From Strigomonas culicis (Eukaryota; Euglenozoa; Kinetoplastea; Trypanosomatida; Trypanosomatidae): a stretch of 39,507 bases of DNA. Shown piece by piece: positions 1 to 7,887 of this stretch (the first letter of the stretch is position 1; each line of letters starts with the position of its first letter). The notes beneath the pieces are model-generated. The model did not search any database, had not been told where the DNA came from, and saw only the letters and a list, made by a program, of their open reading frames with translations. The stretch spans positions 1 to 39,507 of the forward strand of contig AUXH01000114.1 of NCBI GenBank assembly GCA_000482145.1, written 5' to 3'. A program made the translations under genes and the position numbers.

Positions 1-213
1 TTTCTTCGATCTGCCTCTCTCTCTCTCTCTCTCTCGTTTTATTCATATGTTTACGTTTCTTTATTTTTAGCATTCAAATTGTTCGTTTGTTTGTTTTTAG
101 AAAAAAAAATTATATACACATACATTGTAGTAACTCTAATTTTGCTTGTTTTCCTTTTTTTTAACGCATAAAGAACAATAATCAAGAAAAAAAAAAGAAA
201 CGCTAATAAAATC
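1..213 (+). promoter_or_regulatory. 5' flank of LST8: CT repeat and trans-splice acceptor candidates
   Basis: This AT-rich, pyrimidine-rich leader has a CT dinucleotide run at about 15-35. Pyrimidine runs end in AG at 69-70 and 99-100. A third tract at 141-162 is followed by AG at 172-173, which would leave a 5' UTR of about 40 nt before the ATG at 214. Several acceptors are possible; the last is the simplest choice. No gene is seen here. The upstream neighbour lies outside the window. Confidence 0.55.
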
Positions 214-2778
214 ATGGCGACCTCTCCCCTTGTGATCTCCGCCTCCTACGACAAGCAGGTGCGGGTGTGGGACACGGCCTCGGGTCGCACGCTGCGTTCC
301 TTCACCTTCCAAGACTCGCAAGTCAACCAGCTGTACCTCATCCCCAACACGAGCTACCTCGCCGTGCTGGGCTTCGGTGTCGTGCGTGTGTACGAGGTGC
401 ACCACCCGCAGGACGCGGCGCAGCAGCAGCAGCAGCGCGGCTCCGTGGGCGGGGACGGCTCAGCGCCGCCGTCGCAGCAGCTGCTGAACGCGGTGAACCT
501 CACCTCGACGACCGCGACCGGCGGTGGCGGCGCGGCCGGCGGCGCCAACGCAGTGCCGCCGCTCATCACGTCCTTTGTGAGCCTCAGCTCGATGAACTTC
601 ACGAGTGTCGGCGCCTTCCCCCTCGGCCACCGCGACAGCAGCGGCGGTGCCGACGGGCTGCGCGTGCTGCCATCGCTGACGCACACGTCGGAGGATGACG
701 ATGACACGGACGACAGCCTCACCCACACACTGGTGATCTCCGGCAGCGGCGCCCTGCACGATGTGTCCAAGGTGCTCTACGCGACGAGTGAAGACGGCCA
801 CATCCGCTTCTTCGACCTCAAGGCGTCCAGCACCATGCGGGTGCTAAAGGACGTCGCGACCGGCGCCGCCATCACCTGCAGCGCGCTGTCACCCGACCGC
901 CGCCTGCTGCTCACCGGCAGCCAGATCGGGCTCGTCTCGGTGTGGCACCTGCCCTCCGTCATCCTCTCCGTCAGCGAACAGGCCAACGGGTACCAGAACC
1001 GCCAGGCCGCGCGCAAGCGTGCGGCCGCGGCTGCCGCCGCGGCGGGCGACGCGCCGGACGGTGCGGCCGCCGCGGCGGCGGCAGCAGCGGAGGCGCTTCC
1101 GGAGGACAATCCGGAGGTGCGCGAGCTGTTGGAGAACGCCATCCGCTTTGGCAGCCGGCCGCTGCAGGAGGTTGCCTTTGATGGCGATTACAGCGCCATC
1201 CGCAGCATTGCCATCGACCCACTCGCGCGCTGGGCGGTCGTCGCGACGAACGCGGGCAAGGTGCACTTCCTGCGCTTCTCGAACGACAATTTGCTCTACG
1301 GCAGCAAGTCGGAGCGGGTGCGCGAGTTGCAGCACAAACTCGCCGCGTACCGCGAACGCCATCGCGCGCAGAAGCTGACGCAGCAGCAGCAGGACCGCGA
1401 GGAGGGGAAGGACGCGGCAGAGGACTACACCACACCGGCGGGCGTCGAGCGCAACCCCACCCACTACACGGGCAACCCCTCGGAGAGCATCTACCGCACG
1501 GCGCTGCTGATGAACGAGATGGGCAGCAACGCGGCGCACCGCGACGGCGCCGCGCTCTCCACCGGTACGCATCACAGCGGCGTGTCCACGAACCCCGGCG
1601 GCGGCAGCGTCAGCCCCAGCGGCCAGGCCGGCAGCATGGGCGCGGCGCTGCTGAACAGCATCGAGGCGCAGAGCGGCGGCGCGCTCAGCCGGCGCAGCGG
1701 GCAGTGGGTCACGTCCATGACGCCCGGCGGCGCCGCGCATTCCGCGACGGCGGCCGGCGCCGCCGCGGCCGCGGAGGCGCCGCCACTGACGCCGCTGGAG
1801 GCGGAGCTCGAGCTTGAGCCGTTCCACAGCTTCCAGCCGCACTTCAAGTACCTGCTGCGCGTCGTCATCTCGCCCAACGCGGCGCTGCTGCTCACCTGTA
1901 GCGCGGACTACACCGTCGGCCGCTTCACCGTGCCGCAGATCCTCCAGCCAGGCTACGTGCTCGATCATGCGGCCGCCGCAGCAGCAGCAGCAGCGGCAGC
2001 CACGTCGCCGCGCCGCAGCCGGACGCAGAGCCGCACCTCGCGGCACGGCTCTTCGCTGTCCGCGAGCGCCCTCAACGCGGCGGTGAAGCCGACGCCGCTC
2101 GGCAGCATGCACTCCACCCACCCCGCGCCGAGCACCGCCGCCGCCGCGGTCGATGCGAGCCCGGTGGCAGACGCGGCGCCGCCCGCCGCCGCTGCCGGGC
2201 TGGCCGACCAGGCCCAGGCGGAGATGGATCTCGCCTTCATCAACGAGAACCTCTCCATCGCCTCGACGCAGGTGCCGGAGCTGCGCTCCATGACCCAGAC
2301 GATGACCGCCGCCGCCGGCGACGCGGCGGCGACCGCGGAGCAGCCGTCCAGCTCGAATCCGCTGCGCGCGGACGGCGGTGCGACCGCCGCGGCGACGCCG
2401 GCCCTCGCGCCGGTCGATCTCGCGGCGAGTGGCAGCCCCCACGGCAGCAACAACAGCATCAGCACGAACAAGGACGACGAGGCGGAGGAGCGGCACAGGG
2501 AGGAGGAGGAGCTGGCGGAGCTGCTGAAGGCGCCGCGCGACCGCTTCTACTTCGCCCCGCTGCCTCCGCTGCAGGGGCACCAGCGGTGGGTGTGGGACGG
2601 CGTGTTCAGTGGCTGCTCCCGCTACTTCTTCTCCGCGAGCAGTGACAACTGCGTGAAGATGTGGAACCAGGTCGGCAGCGAGAAGCCGCAGTCCAGCACC
2701 TTCATGGGGCACACAAAGCCGGTCGTCGCACTCGCCGTCATGTACCCGCGGGAGAAGCGGAAGCTTCTCGGACAGTGA
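214..2778 (+). CDS. LST8: LST8-like WD40 protein (TOR complex subunit) with large low-complexity insertions
   Basis: LST8 is the WD40 propeller that binds the TOR kinase domain and is shared by TORC1 and TORC2. The 854 residues carry LST8-type blades in order: residues 3-60 (ISASYDKQVRVWDTASG, then DSQVNQLYLIPN), about 173-210, 217-248 (CSALSPDRRLLLTGSQIG), 322-360, 541-575 (SPNAALLLTCSADYTVG) and 787-820 (GHQRWVWDGVF, SASSDNCVKMWN), with a last strand near GHTKPVVALAV. The DSQVN and GHQRWVWD signatures are typical of LST8 rather than of a generic WD40 protein. Known LST8 proteins are about 300-330 residues. Here Ala-, Gly-, Gln- and Ser-rich stretches are inserted at about 67-165, 255-320, 365-540 and 580-785, all between blades, so the propeller core can still close. 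The start is the first ATG after the acceptor. Family assignment is fairly sure; the function of the insertions is unknown. Confidence 0.85.
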   Translation: MATSPLVISASYDKQVRVWDTASGRTLRSFTFQDSQVNQLYLIPNTSYLAVLGFGVVRVYEVHHPQDAAQQQQQRGSVGGDGSAPPSQQLLNAVNLTSTTATGGGGAAGGANAVPPLITSFVSLSSMNFTSVGAFPLGHRDSSGGADGLRVLPSLTHTSEDDDDTDDSLTHTLVISGSGALHDVSKVLYATSEDGHIRFFDLKASSTMRVLKDVATGAAITCSALSPDRRLLLTGSQIGLVSVWHLPSVILSVSEQANGYQNRQAARKRAAAAAAAAGDAPDGAAAAAAAAAEALPEDNPEVRELLENAIRFGSRPLQEVAFDGDYSAIRSIAIDPLARWAVVATNAGKVHFLRFSNDNLLYGSKSERVRELQHKLAAYRERHRAQKLTQQQQDREEGKDAAEDYTTPAGVERNPTHYTGNPSESIYRTALLMNEMGSNAAHRDGAALSTGTHHSGVSTNPGGGSVSPSGQAGSMGAALLNSIEAQSGGALSRRSGQWVTSMTPGGAAHSATAAGAAAAAEAPPLTPLEAELELEPFHSFQPHFKYLLRVVISPNAALLLTCSADYTVGRFTVPQILQPGYVLDHAAAAAAAAAAATSPRRSRTQSRTSRHGSSLSASALNAAVKPTPLGSMHSTHPAPSTAAAAVDASPVADAAPPAAAAGLADQAQAEMDLAFINENLSIASTQVPELRSMTQTMTAAAGDAAATAEQPSSSNPLRADGGATAAATPALAPVDLAASGSPHGSNNSISTNKDDEAEERHREEEELAELLKAPRDRFYFAPLPPLQGHQRWVWDGVFSGCSRYFFSASSDNCVKMWNQVGSEKPQSSTFMGHTKPVVALAVMYPREKRKLLGQ

Positions 2779-3265
2779 GAACGCGCGCGCGCAGCGCGGC
2801 ACCACACACGTGGCAGCGTGCCAAAAAAAAAAAAACGGCACATTCGAGAAGCATAGAAAGAAAGAAAGAACAAAAAAGAAAAGAGCTCTTCTTTTTTTTT
2901 TTAATTCCCCTTTTTCGTATCGATTGTTGTTGTAGGTGTTGGTGTTGTTGTTGGTTTTACTTATTATGACTAGTTTAGATAAGGTTACCTTCGTCTCTCT
3001 TTGTGAGTGTGTGGGTGTGGCTTAATAAATATGATATCGTTTCTAACATCTTACCTCTTTGCCAATTGGACATTTCTTATAAACAAATTGTAAATTAAAA
3101 ACAAGAAAAGGAAGAAGAGCATGCACCTGTTTTTCTACAGTTCAAGAAAGAGAGTGTTGAATTATGCATATATGGTTAGTATGATATTTCCTCCTTTTCC
3201 CACCACATACGTCTTCGAATTGAGCAAGGATTTAAAGAGGGAAAAAGAGAACACGGTCAGATCCC
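2779..3265 (+). other. Intergenic region, LST8 to TruA-like gene
   Basis: The gap is AT-rich. A pyrimidine tract around 2887-2918 and a GTT-type repeat near 2925-2955 probably belong to the LST8 3' UTR and processing signals. A second pyrimidine tract at about 3187-3201, with AG at 3223-3224, is the best acceptor for the next gene and leaves about 41 nt of 5' UTR. No gene is seen. Confidence 0.5.
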
Positions 3266-5098
3266 ATGCGCAGACACAGTCAGAGTGTCCTTGTGGCCAC
3301 ACTTCTTCGCGCTGCTTCGCTGCCCAGCTGCTGCCGTGCCAAACACAACACTAATAATACGAATAGTAACACCAACCACCCAAGTGCGGCTTCTCTCTCT
3401 ATCGCCAAGCGCTTTTCGTCTTCGAGCAATAATAACAATAATAATAATAATAATAATAATAATGATAAAGCGCCGACGCCATGGGAGCAGATTCAGGTCC
3501 CCCACCCCCCCACAGGAGCTCCCCCGGGAGAAGGGGTGGGGACTGAGGCAACCATCTCCTCGCACGGGCGCGAAGCGCAGCAGGAGCGTCTGGTGAAGCT
3601 CATGCGCGCGGACGAGGCGCAGCGGCAGGCGCGGCACCAGCCCGGCACGCTGTACCGCGCCGCCGCCACGCCGTTGATCACCATCACCAGCGACGCCGCC
3701 GCGGGCGCGGCCCCGCGGCGGGCGCCGTACGCCTACGACGAGGATGAGGATGCAGGCGCGCTGGGGGTGGCGGACGCCCTCACACGTGTGGAGGTGGTGG
3801 AGCAGGAGCTCATCGACGACACCCACGTCCTGTTTCCACCGCTCGACCCGACGGACACGGATGCGGCGCCGCGGCCGACCGCGGCGGATGAAGCAGTGTA
3901 TGTGCCGGGGCAGCACATCGTCCCCGCCGGCTGGACGCGCTACCGCCTGGAGGTCCAGTATCAGGGTGGGGATTTCGACGGCTGGTCGAAGAGCACCGCG
4001 CGCCGCGCGATGGTGCGCGACGTGCACACCGGTGCGCGGCACGCCGTCGCGGATGCCACAGCAACAGACGGCGGCGGCAGTTTGCCGCAGGCGAAGGCGG
4101 TGTTGGAGGAGGCGCTCGCCGTCGCGGTGGATGTGTCCGCCGTCCACATCGTGGCCTCCGTCATCCCGGAGGTGGGCGCCTCCGTGCGGCGACTGACGTG
4201 CCACGTCGACCTGCCGAGTGACGTCGAGATGCAGCCGCGGACGATACTGCAGCGCGCGAGCCTGTGGCTGCAGCAGCGGCAGCAGCCGCTCGCCCTGCTG
4301 GTCTGCCAGCCCTGCCGCAACCAGAACTTCCACGCGCGGCAGGACGGCGTGCAGCGGGTGTACGTCTATCGCATCCTCAACCGCATCGCACCGCCGCTGT
4401 TCGATGCGGGGCTGCAGTGGCACGTCGACCGGCACCTGGACGTGCCGCGCATGCAGCGCGCCGCCGCGCTGCTGGAGGGCACGCATGACTTTGGCTACTT
4501 CGCCGACCCCAAAATGTACAACGCGCTGCGCCGCGCGGCGGCAAGCCGCCCGTCCACAACGTACCGCCCGCACCAGGAGGAGCACGCGCCGCTGGCCGCC
4601 GGCGGCGGTGGCGGCGCGGCGCCGAAGGCGACCTTCGAGCGTGGCCTGTCGCAGCTTGAGCGCGCGGCCGCGCTGCCGACCTTCAACGCCTACGGCCAGA
4701 AGCTCCGGCACTGGGACGCGAAACCGGCGCGCTACCAGCAGGCGGCGACCAACCTCCCCACCATCCGCCGCATCGACGCACTGCGCGTCGTGCGGCAGGA
4801 GGACGAGGTGCTGCTCTGGTTCACGGGGAAGAGTTTTCTGCGGCACCAGATACGGCACATGGCCGCCGTGCTGCGCGCGATTGGGCACGGCCTGTGGGAC
4901 GAGCAGGAGCTGCAGCACAGCCTTGCGGCGGGGTTCGAGCCGTCGCGCGCGCGCTTCCGGCGCGAGCGGCTGCCGCCGGCGCCCGCCTACGGGCTCACGC
5001 TGTGGGAAGTCCGCTACCCGCCGCAGCACCGCGCGGACGACGTCGCCTATGTGGATGCGGGGCCGCTGGAGGACCTCCATCAGTCGTCCGTGAACTAG
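3266..5098 (+). CDS. TruA-family pseudouridine synthase-like protein, probably mitochondrial, catalytic Asp replaced by Glu
   Basis: TruA enzymes isomerise uridines in tRNA. In the 610 residues, the first TruA strand is RYRLEVQYQGGDFDGW near residue 223, with the family's YxGxxxxGW pattern. The FHAR...Y.YRI segment after NQN and the C-terminal FLRHQIRHMAAVLRAIG at about 523-540 are also TruA hallmarks. The catalytic loop, normally GRTDxGVHA, aligns with VIPEVGASV at 299-307. This puts Glu302 where the nucleophilic Asp should be and removes the Arg and His. The N-terminus (MRRHSQSVLVATLLRAASL) is Arg/Ser-rich, hydrophobic and free of acids, like a mitochondrial presequence. Residues 55-66 are a pure Asn run, and a Gly/Ala-rich insertion lies near 430-450. 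It may be an inactive or altered paralogue acting in RNA binding or ribosome assembly; that role is inference. The family call is sound; catalysis is doubtful. Confidence 0.78.
   Translation: MRRHSQSVLVATLLRAASLPSCCRAKHNTNNTNSNTNHPSAASLSIAKRFSSSSNNNNNNNNNNNNDKAPTPWEQIQVPHPPTGAPPGEGVGTEATISSHGREAQQERLVKLMRADEAQRQARHQPGTLYRAAATPLITITSDAAAGAAPRRAPYAYDEDEDAGALGVADALTRVEVVEQELIDDTHVLFPPLDPTDTDAAPRPTAADEAVYVPGQHIVPAGWTRYRLEVQYQGGDFDGWSKSTARRAMVRDVHTGARHAVADATATDGGGSLPQAKAVLEEALAVAVDVSAVHIVASVIPEVGASVRRLTCHVDLPSDVEMQPRTILQRASLWLQQRQQPLALLVCQPCRNQNFHARQDGVQRVYVYRILNRIAPPLFDAGLQWHVDRHLDVPRMQRAAALLEGTHDFGYFADPKMYNALRRAAASRPSTTYRPHQEEHAPLAAGGGGGAAPKATFERGLSQLERAAALPTFNAYGQKLRHWDAKPARYQQAATNLPTIRRIDALRVVRQEDEVLLWFTGKSFLRHQIRHMAAVLRAIGHGLWDEQELQHSLAAGFEPSRARFRRERLPPAPAYGLTLWEVRYPPQHRADDVAYVDAGPLEDLHQSSVN
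3428..3463 (+). repeat. (AAT)n microsatellite coding for 12 Asn
   Basis: Twelve in-frame Asn codons, eleven AAT and one AAC, sit in the N-terminal region of the TruA-like protein. The run follows the presequence-like segment and precedes the conserved domain, so length changes in steps of 3 nt would be tolerated. Confidence 0.9.
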
Positions 5099-5392
5099 CA
5101 CGGCTCCGGATTTTCACCGTTTTTTTTTTCTTTCTTTTTACATACTTAAGAAAAGAAGAAGGTTTTTGCGTTTATCTGCCTGTGTGACTGAAGTTACCCT
5201 CCTTTTCGCTTCCTTGTTGGTGTTATTGTTTTGTGGGCGATGCAAAACCATGCGTATACTTCTTCCCCTCTCTCTCGTATCTCTCGTGTAGCATCCATTT
5301 TATATATATATATATATACAAACTTAGTTGTGTGGGGGGTGTTTTTTTCCCTTCATTTTTATTCCTCATTCTTATTACTTTAGCCGCAAAGG
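5099..5392 (+). promoter_or_regulatory. Intergenic region with (TA)9 repeat and strong trans-splice acceptor
   Basis: A (TA)9 run lies at 5301-5318. A pyrimidine tract at about 5342-5380 ends in AG at 5382-5383, only 9 nt before the ATG at 5393; an alternative AG at 5390-5391 would be closer still. This is one of the clearest acceptors in the window and gives an unusually short 5' UTR. Confidence 0.7.
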
Positions 5393-6244
5393 ATGTACAA
5401 GGCCAGCAGTAAGGATATCAATCGCAACAAGAGCTTCCACCCGCTCTCCGCCGCGAACCTGGGCAAGGTCGAACGGCTGCAGGCGGAGGAAAAGCAGCGA
5501 GAGCAGAAGAAGGAGGAGCGCCGGCAGCAACTTCTCCGCGACCAGGAGGAGGCCCGCTACGGCGAGCTCGGCCTCGTGGCGGAGGCCCACGCGCAAGGTC
5601 GACTGGATGGCGGGGACGGCGCGGAGGCAAACAGCCAGCTCTACTTCAAAAAACCCGTGCGCAACATTTTTGAGGCCGAGGACCGCGCCGAGGCGGAGCG
5701 CAAGCGCCACGCGGAGCAGCAGGCGCAGGAGGCAGAGCTGCGGGCACTCCAGGAGGAGCCGGAAGAGGAGGGGGGTGCCAGAGCGGTGGTCAGCCGCGGC
5801 CACGGCATCAAACCGGAGGCCACCGTCCTGGCCACGCACCCGCTCGGGAGGTTCATGAACAAGTTCAAGAAGGAGGAGTCGGAGGCGCCGCACGAGGCCG
5901 CACCCTCCACCGCTGGCACCAGTGGCTCCGCGAGTACGTCCCAGAAGCGGGGTCGTTCGGCTGAAGAGGAGGCGAGGGGGCCGAAAACGGGCGCCACCGC
6001 TACCGGCTACATCCATCCCTCTCGCGCGGCGGAGCTGCGGAAGGAGCTGGACCACCTGCAAAAGAAACGGCTCGACCCGATGAACAAGGTGCGGCAGCAC
6101 CAGAACCATCAGGTGGCGGAGGCCGCGCGTATCGAGCGGCAGCGGCAGCAGCACGCCTCCACTAGCGGTACCCAGGGGCAGTCGAATAATGAAATGCAGG
6201 AACGGATCCGCGCGCTGTTGGAGCTGAAAAAGAAGAAAAACTGA
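5393..6244 (+). CDS. Cwc25-like / CIR_N-domain protein, candidate pre-mRNA splicing factor
   Basis: The N-terminal 60 residues read NKSFHPLSAANLGKVERLQ followed by a charged helix rich in E, Q, K and R. This matches the pattern of the CIR_N domain (K-S-W/F-H-P, then N..KV...E) found in Cwc25 and related spliceosomal proteins. Cwc25 joins the spliceosome at the first catalytic step. The rest of the 283 residues is mostly predicted helix. KKPVRNIFEAEDRAEAE lies near 85-100, a Ser/Ala/Thr linker at about 165-190, and a C-terminal helix ends ALLELKKKKN. The start is the ATG 9 nt after the acceptor, and no upstream in-frame ATG precedes the AG. In kinetoplastids such a factor could serve trans-splicing. 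The call rests mainly on one short domain, so a different CIR_N protein is possible. Confidence 0.6.
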   Translation: MYKASSKDINRNKSFHPLSAANLGKVERLQAEEKQREQKKEERRQQLLRDQEEARYGELGLVAEAHAQGRLDGGDGAEANSQLYFKKPVRNIFEAEDRAEAERKRHAEQQAQEAELRALQEEPEEEGGARAVVSRGHGIKPEATVLATHPLGRFMNKFKKEESEAPHEAAPSTAGTSGSASTSQKRGRSAEEEARGPKTGATATGYIHPSRAAELRKELDHLQKKRLDPMNKVRQHQNHQVAEAARIERQRQQHASTSGTQGQSNNEMQERIRALLELKKKKN

Positions 6245-6498
6245 TTTCTTTATTAATCTATTTATATTTGCTTAAAGCCTCTCTATACACAGTTGCTTTT
6301 TTTTTTCTGTTTTTCACCATTAACCGAAATATATATATCCTCTCTTTTGATGTTGCCATTGGCTGCTACTCGAACACGCCAAACTTGAAGAATACAATCC
6401 GAATAGAAACGAAAAATCCATGCTATCTCCGCTTCCCCCTTTTCCCATACTCCTCATCTCAACAAAAAAAAAAAAGAATATAAATTAAAAAAAGAATC
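6245..6498 (+). other. Intergenic region, Cwc25-like gene to HSD10-like gene
   Basis: The gap is AT-rich with pyrimidine tracts at about 6296-6318 and 6428-6461. The first AG after the second tract is at 6475-6476, giving about 22 nt of 5' UTR. No gene is seen; the short frames here are low-complexity. Confidence 0.5.
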
Positions 6499-7467
6499 AT
6501 GTCCGCTGCCCTCGCCACGCCCCTCGCCAGGCAGATCGCCGGCAAGTCCATCCTCGTCACCGGCGGCGCCTCCGGCCTGGGCGCGGCCACCTCCGCGCTC
6601 TTCGCCTCCCACGGCGCGCACGTGACCATCCTCGACCTCGATGCGGCCGTGGGTGAGGCCTTCGCGCGCTCGCTGAACGACGCGGCGGCCGCGCGCCCCG
6701 GGGCGACGGGGCTGCCCGCCGTGCAGTTCGTAAAGACCGACGTGCGGGACCCGGAGCAGGTGGCGGTTGCCATCGCTGCCGCCGAGGAGCTGCAGCGCGC
6801 GAACCAAGAGGCGTTTCTGGAGGGCGCCCACAGCACGTCGACGGACGCGGCCGCCGTGGCCGCGCACCCGCCGTACTACGAGCACGTCTTTGGCTGCATC
6901 AACTGCGCAGGTCTGGGGCCGGCCGCGAAGGTGCTGGGCCGCAAGGGCCCGATGGAGCTCTCCTTCTTTCAGAACATCATCGAGGTCAATCTCATCGGCA
7001 CCTTCAACGTGACGCGCCTCGCCGCGGCCTCCATGGCGCAGAACGCGGCGCAGAACCCCTCCGTGAAGAGCGCGGACGCCTACGAGGTGGGCGCGGACAC
7101 GACCCCCTATTTTGACAACGGTGTCATTGTCAACACGTCCAGCATCGCCGCCTTCGACGGCCAGATCGGCCAGGCGGCGTACAGTGCGAGCAAGGGCGGC
7201 ATCACCAGCCTGACGCTGCCTCTCGCCCGCGAGCTCGCGGCGCATCGCATCCGCGTGAACACCATCTGTCCCGGCGTCGCACGCACCCCGCTGTTGGAAA
7301 AGTTCGGTGCGAAGGTGGTCGAGGCCCTCAGCGCGAACGTGCCCTACCCGCGGCGGCTGCTGGAGCCGAGGGAGTACGCGGAGATGGCGCTCTTTCTTGT
7401 GCAGCACCGCTACATGAACGGTGAGACCATCCGCATGGACGGTGCGCTGCGCATGGCGCCGAAGTGA
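6499..7467 (+). CDS. Type-II 3-hydroxyacyl-CoA dehydrogenase, HSD17B10-like short-chain dehydrogenase
   Basis: This is an SDR-fold NAD(H) oxidoreductase. The family member HSD10 oxidises 3-hydroxyacyl-CoA in fatty-acid and branched-chain amino-acid breakdown, in mitochondria. The cofactor motif TGGASGLG is at residues 21-28 and the adenine-ribose acidic strand ILDLD at about 44-48. NCAG lies near 136, and the active-site residues are Ser215 (NTSSIAAF), Tyr228 and Lys232 (YSASK). Segments such as GQIGQAAYSASKGGI, NGETIRMDGA and the ending RMAPK follow HSD10 almost position by position. At 322 residues it is about 60 longer than the usual 255-261. The extra length is a helix and linker at about 82-130 and a block near 184-203, both away from the active site. 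No strong presequence is visible in MSAALATPLARQI, so location is open. Family call is firm; substrate is inferred. Confidence 0.9.
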   Translation: MSAALATPLARQIAGKSILVTGGASGLGAATSALFASHGAHVTILDLDAAVGEAFARSLNDAAAARPGATGLPAVQFVKTDVRDPEQVAVAIAAAEELQRANQEAFLEGAHSTSTDAAAVAAHPPYYEHVFGCINCAGLGPAAKVLGRKGPMELSFFQNIIEVNLIGTFNVTRLAAASMAQNAAQNPSVKSADAYEVGADTTPYFDNGVIVNTSSIAAFDGQIGQAAYSASKGGITSLTLPLARELAAHRIRVNTICPGVARTPLLEKFGAKVVEALSANVPYPRRLLEPREYAEMALFLVQHRYMNGETIRMDGALRMAPK

Positions 7468-7887
7468 ACAGAAGAGTTTTGTTTTGATGGTATCGTCTTT
7501 TTTTTTTTTGCTAGCGCGCAAGTGTCCACAAGATATGCAGTAAGATAATTGTTTCCTGTTATAATTATTGTTTTTTTTACTATTCTTGGTCACTGATCTT
7601 TTATCGTATTTTACTCCCACCGTATCGTGTTTACTGAAAAAAAGAAAGAATAGTTATTTATGGTTGGTGTTCTAAGATCCATGATAACTCATGTGGAACC
7701 GTAACGAAGGAAATTCTAGTCTGTTTGTTTCTGGTACACATGTTTTCACTCCTCTCTCGTCACTTTTGCTTTCCATTTTGCATTTCAAAACATAGATAGT
7801 ATATTTCCTCTTCGTGTTTTCTCTTTTTTTTTTCGTTTTGTTTACCTCCCGAATCCCTAAAGCAATTACAGCACCATTGTTGTTACC
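7468..7887 (+). promoter_or_regulatory. Intergenic region with trans-splice acceptor for PheRS beta
   Basis: A T-run at 7499-7510 follows the HSD10-like stop, and AT-rich sequence continues through about 7800. A strong pyrimidine tract at about 7803-7850 is followed by AG at 7861-7862 (and 7869-7870), about 25 nt before the ATG at 7888. No gene is seen. Confidence 0.6.

Noticed and set aside
889..2841. 650-codon minus-strand frame opposite LST8
   Set aside because: It is Arg/Ala-rich shadow translation of GC-rich coding DNA. It has no recognisable domain and opposes a clear WD40 gene.
3257..5101. 614-codon minus-strand frame opposite the TruA-like gene
   Set aside because: It includes a poly-Ile run, the complement of the AAT repeat, and Arg/His-rich shadow sequence. 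The + strand has family motifs.
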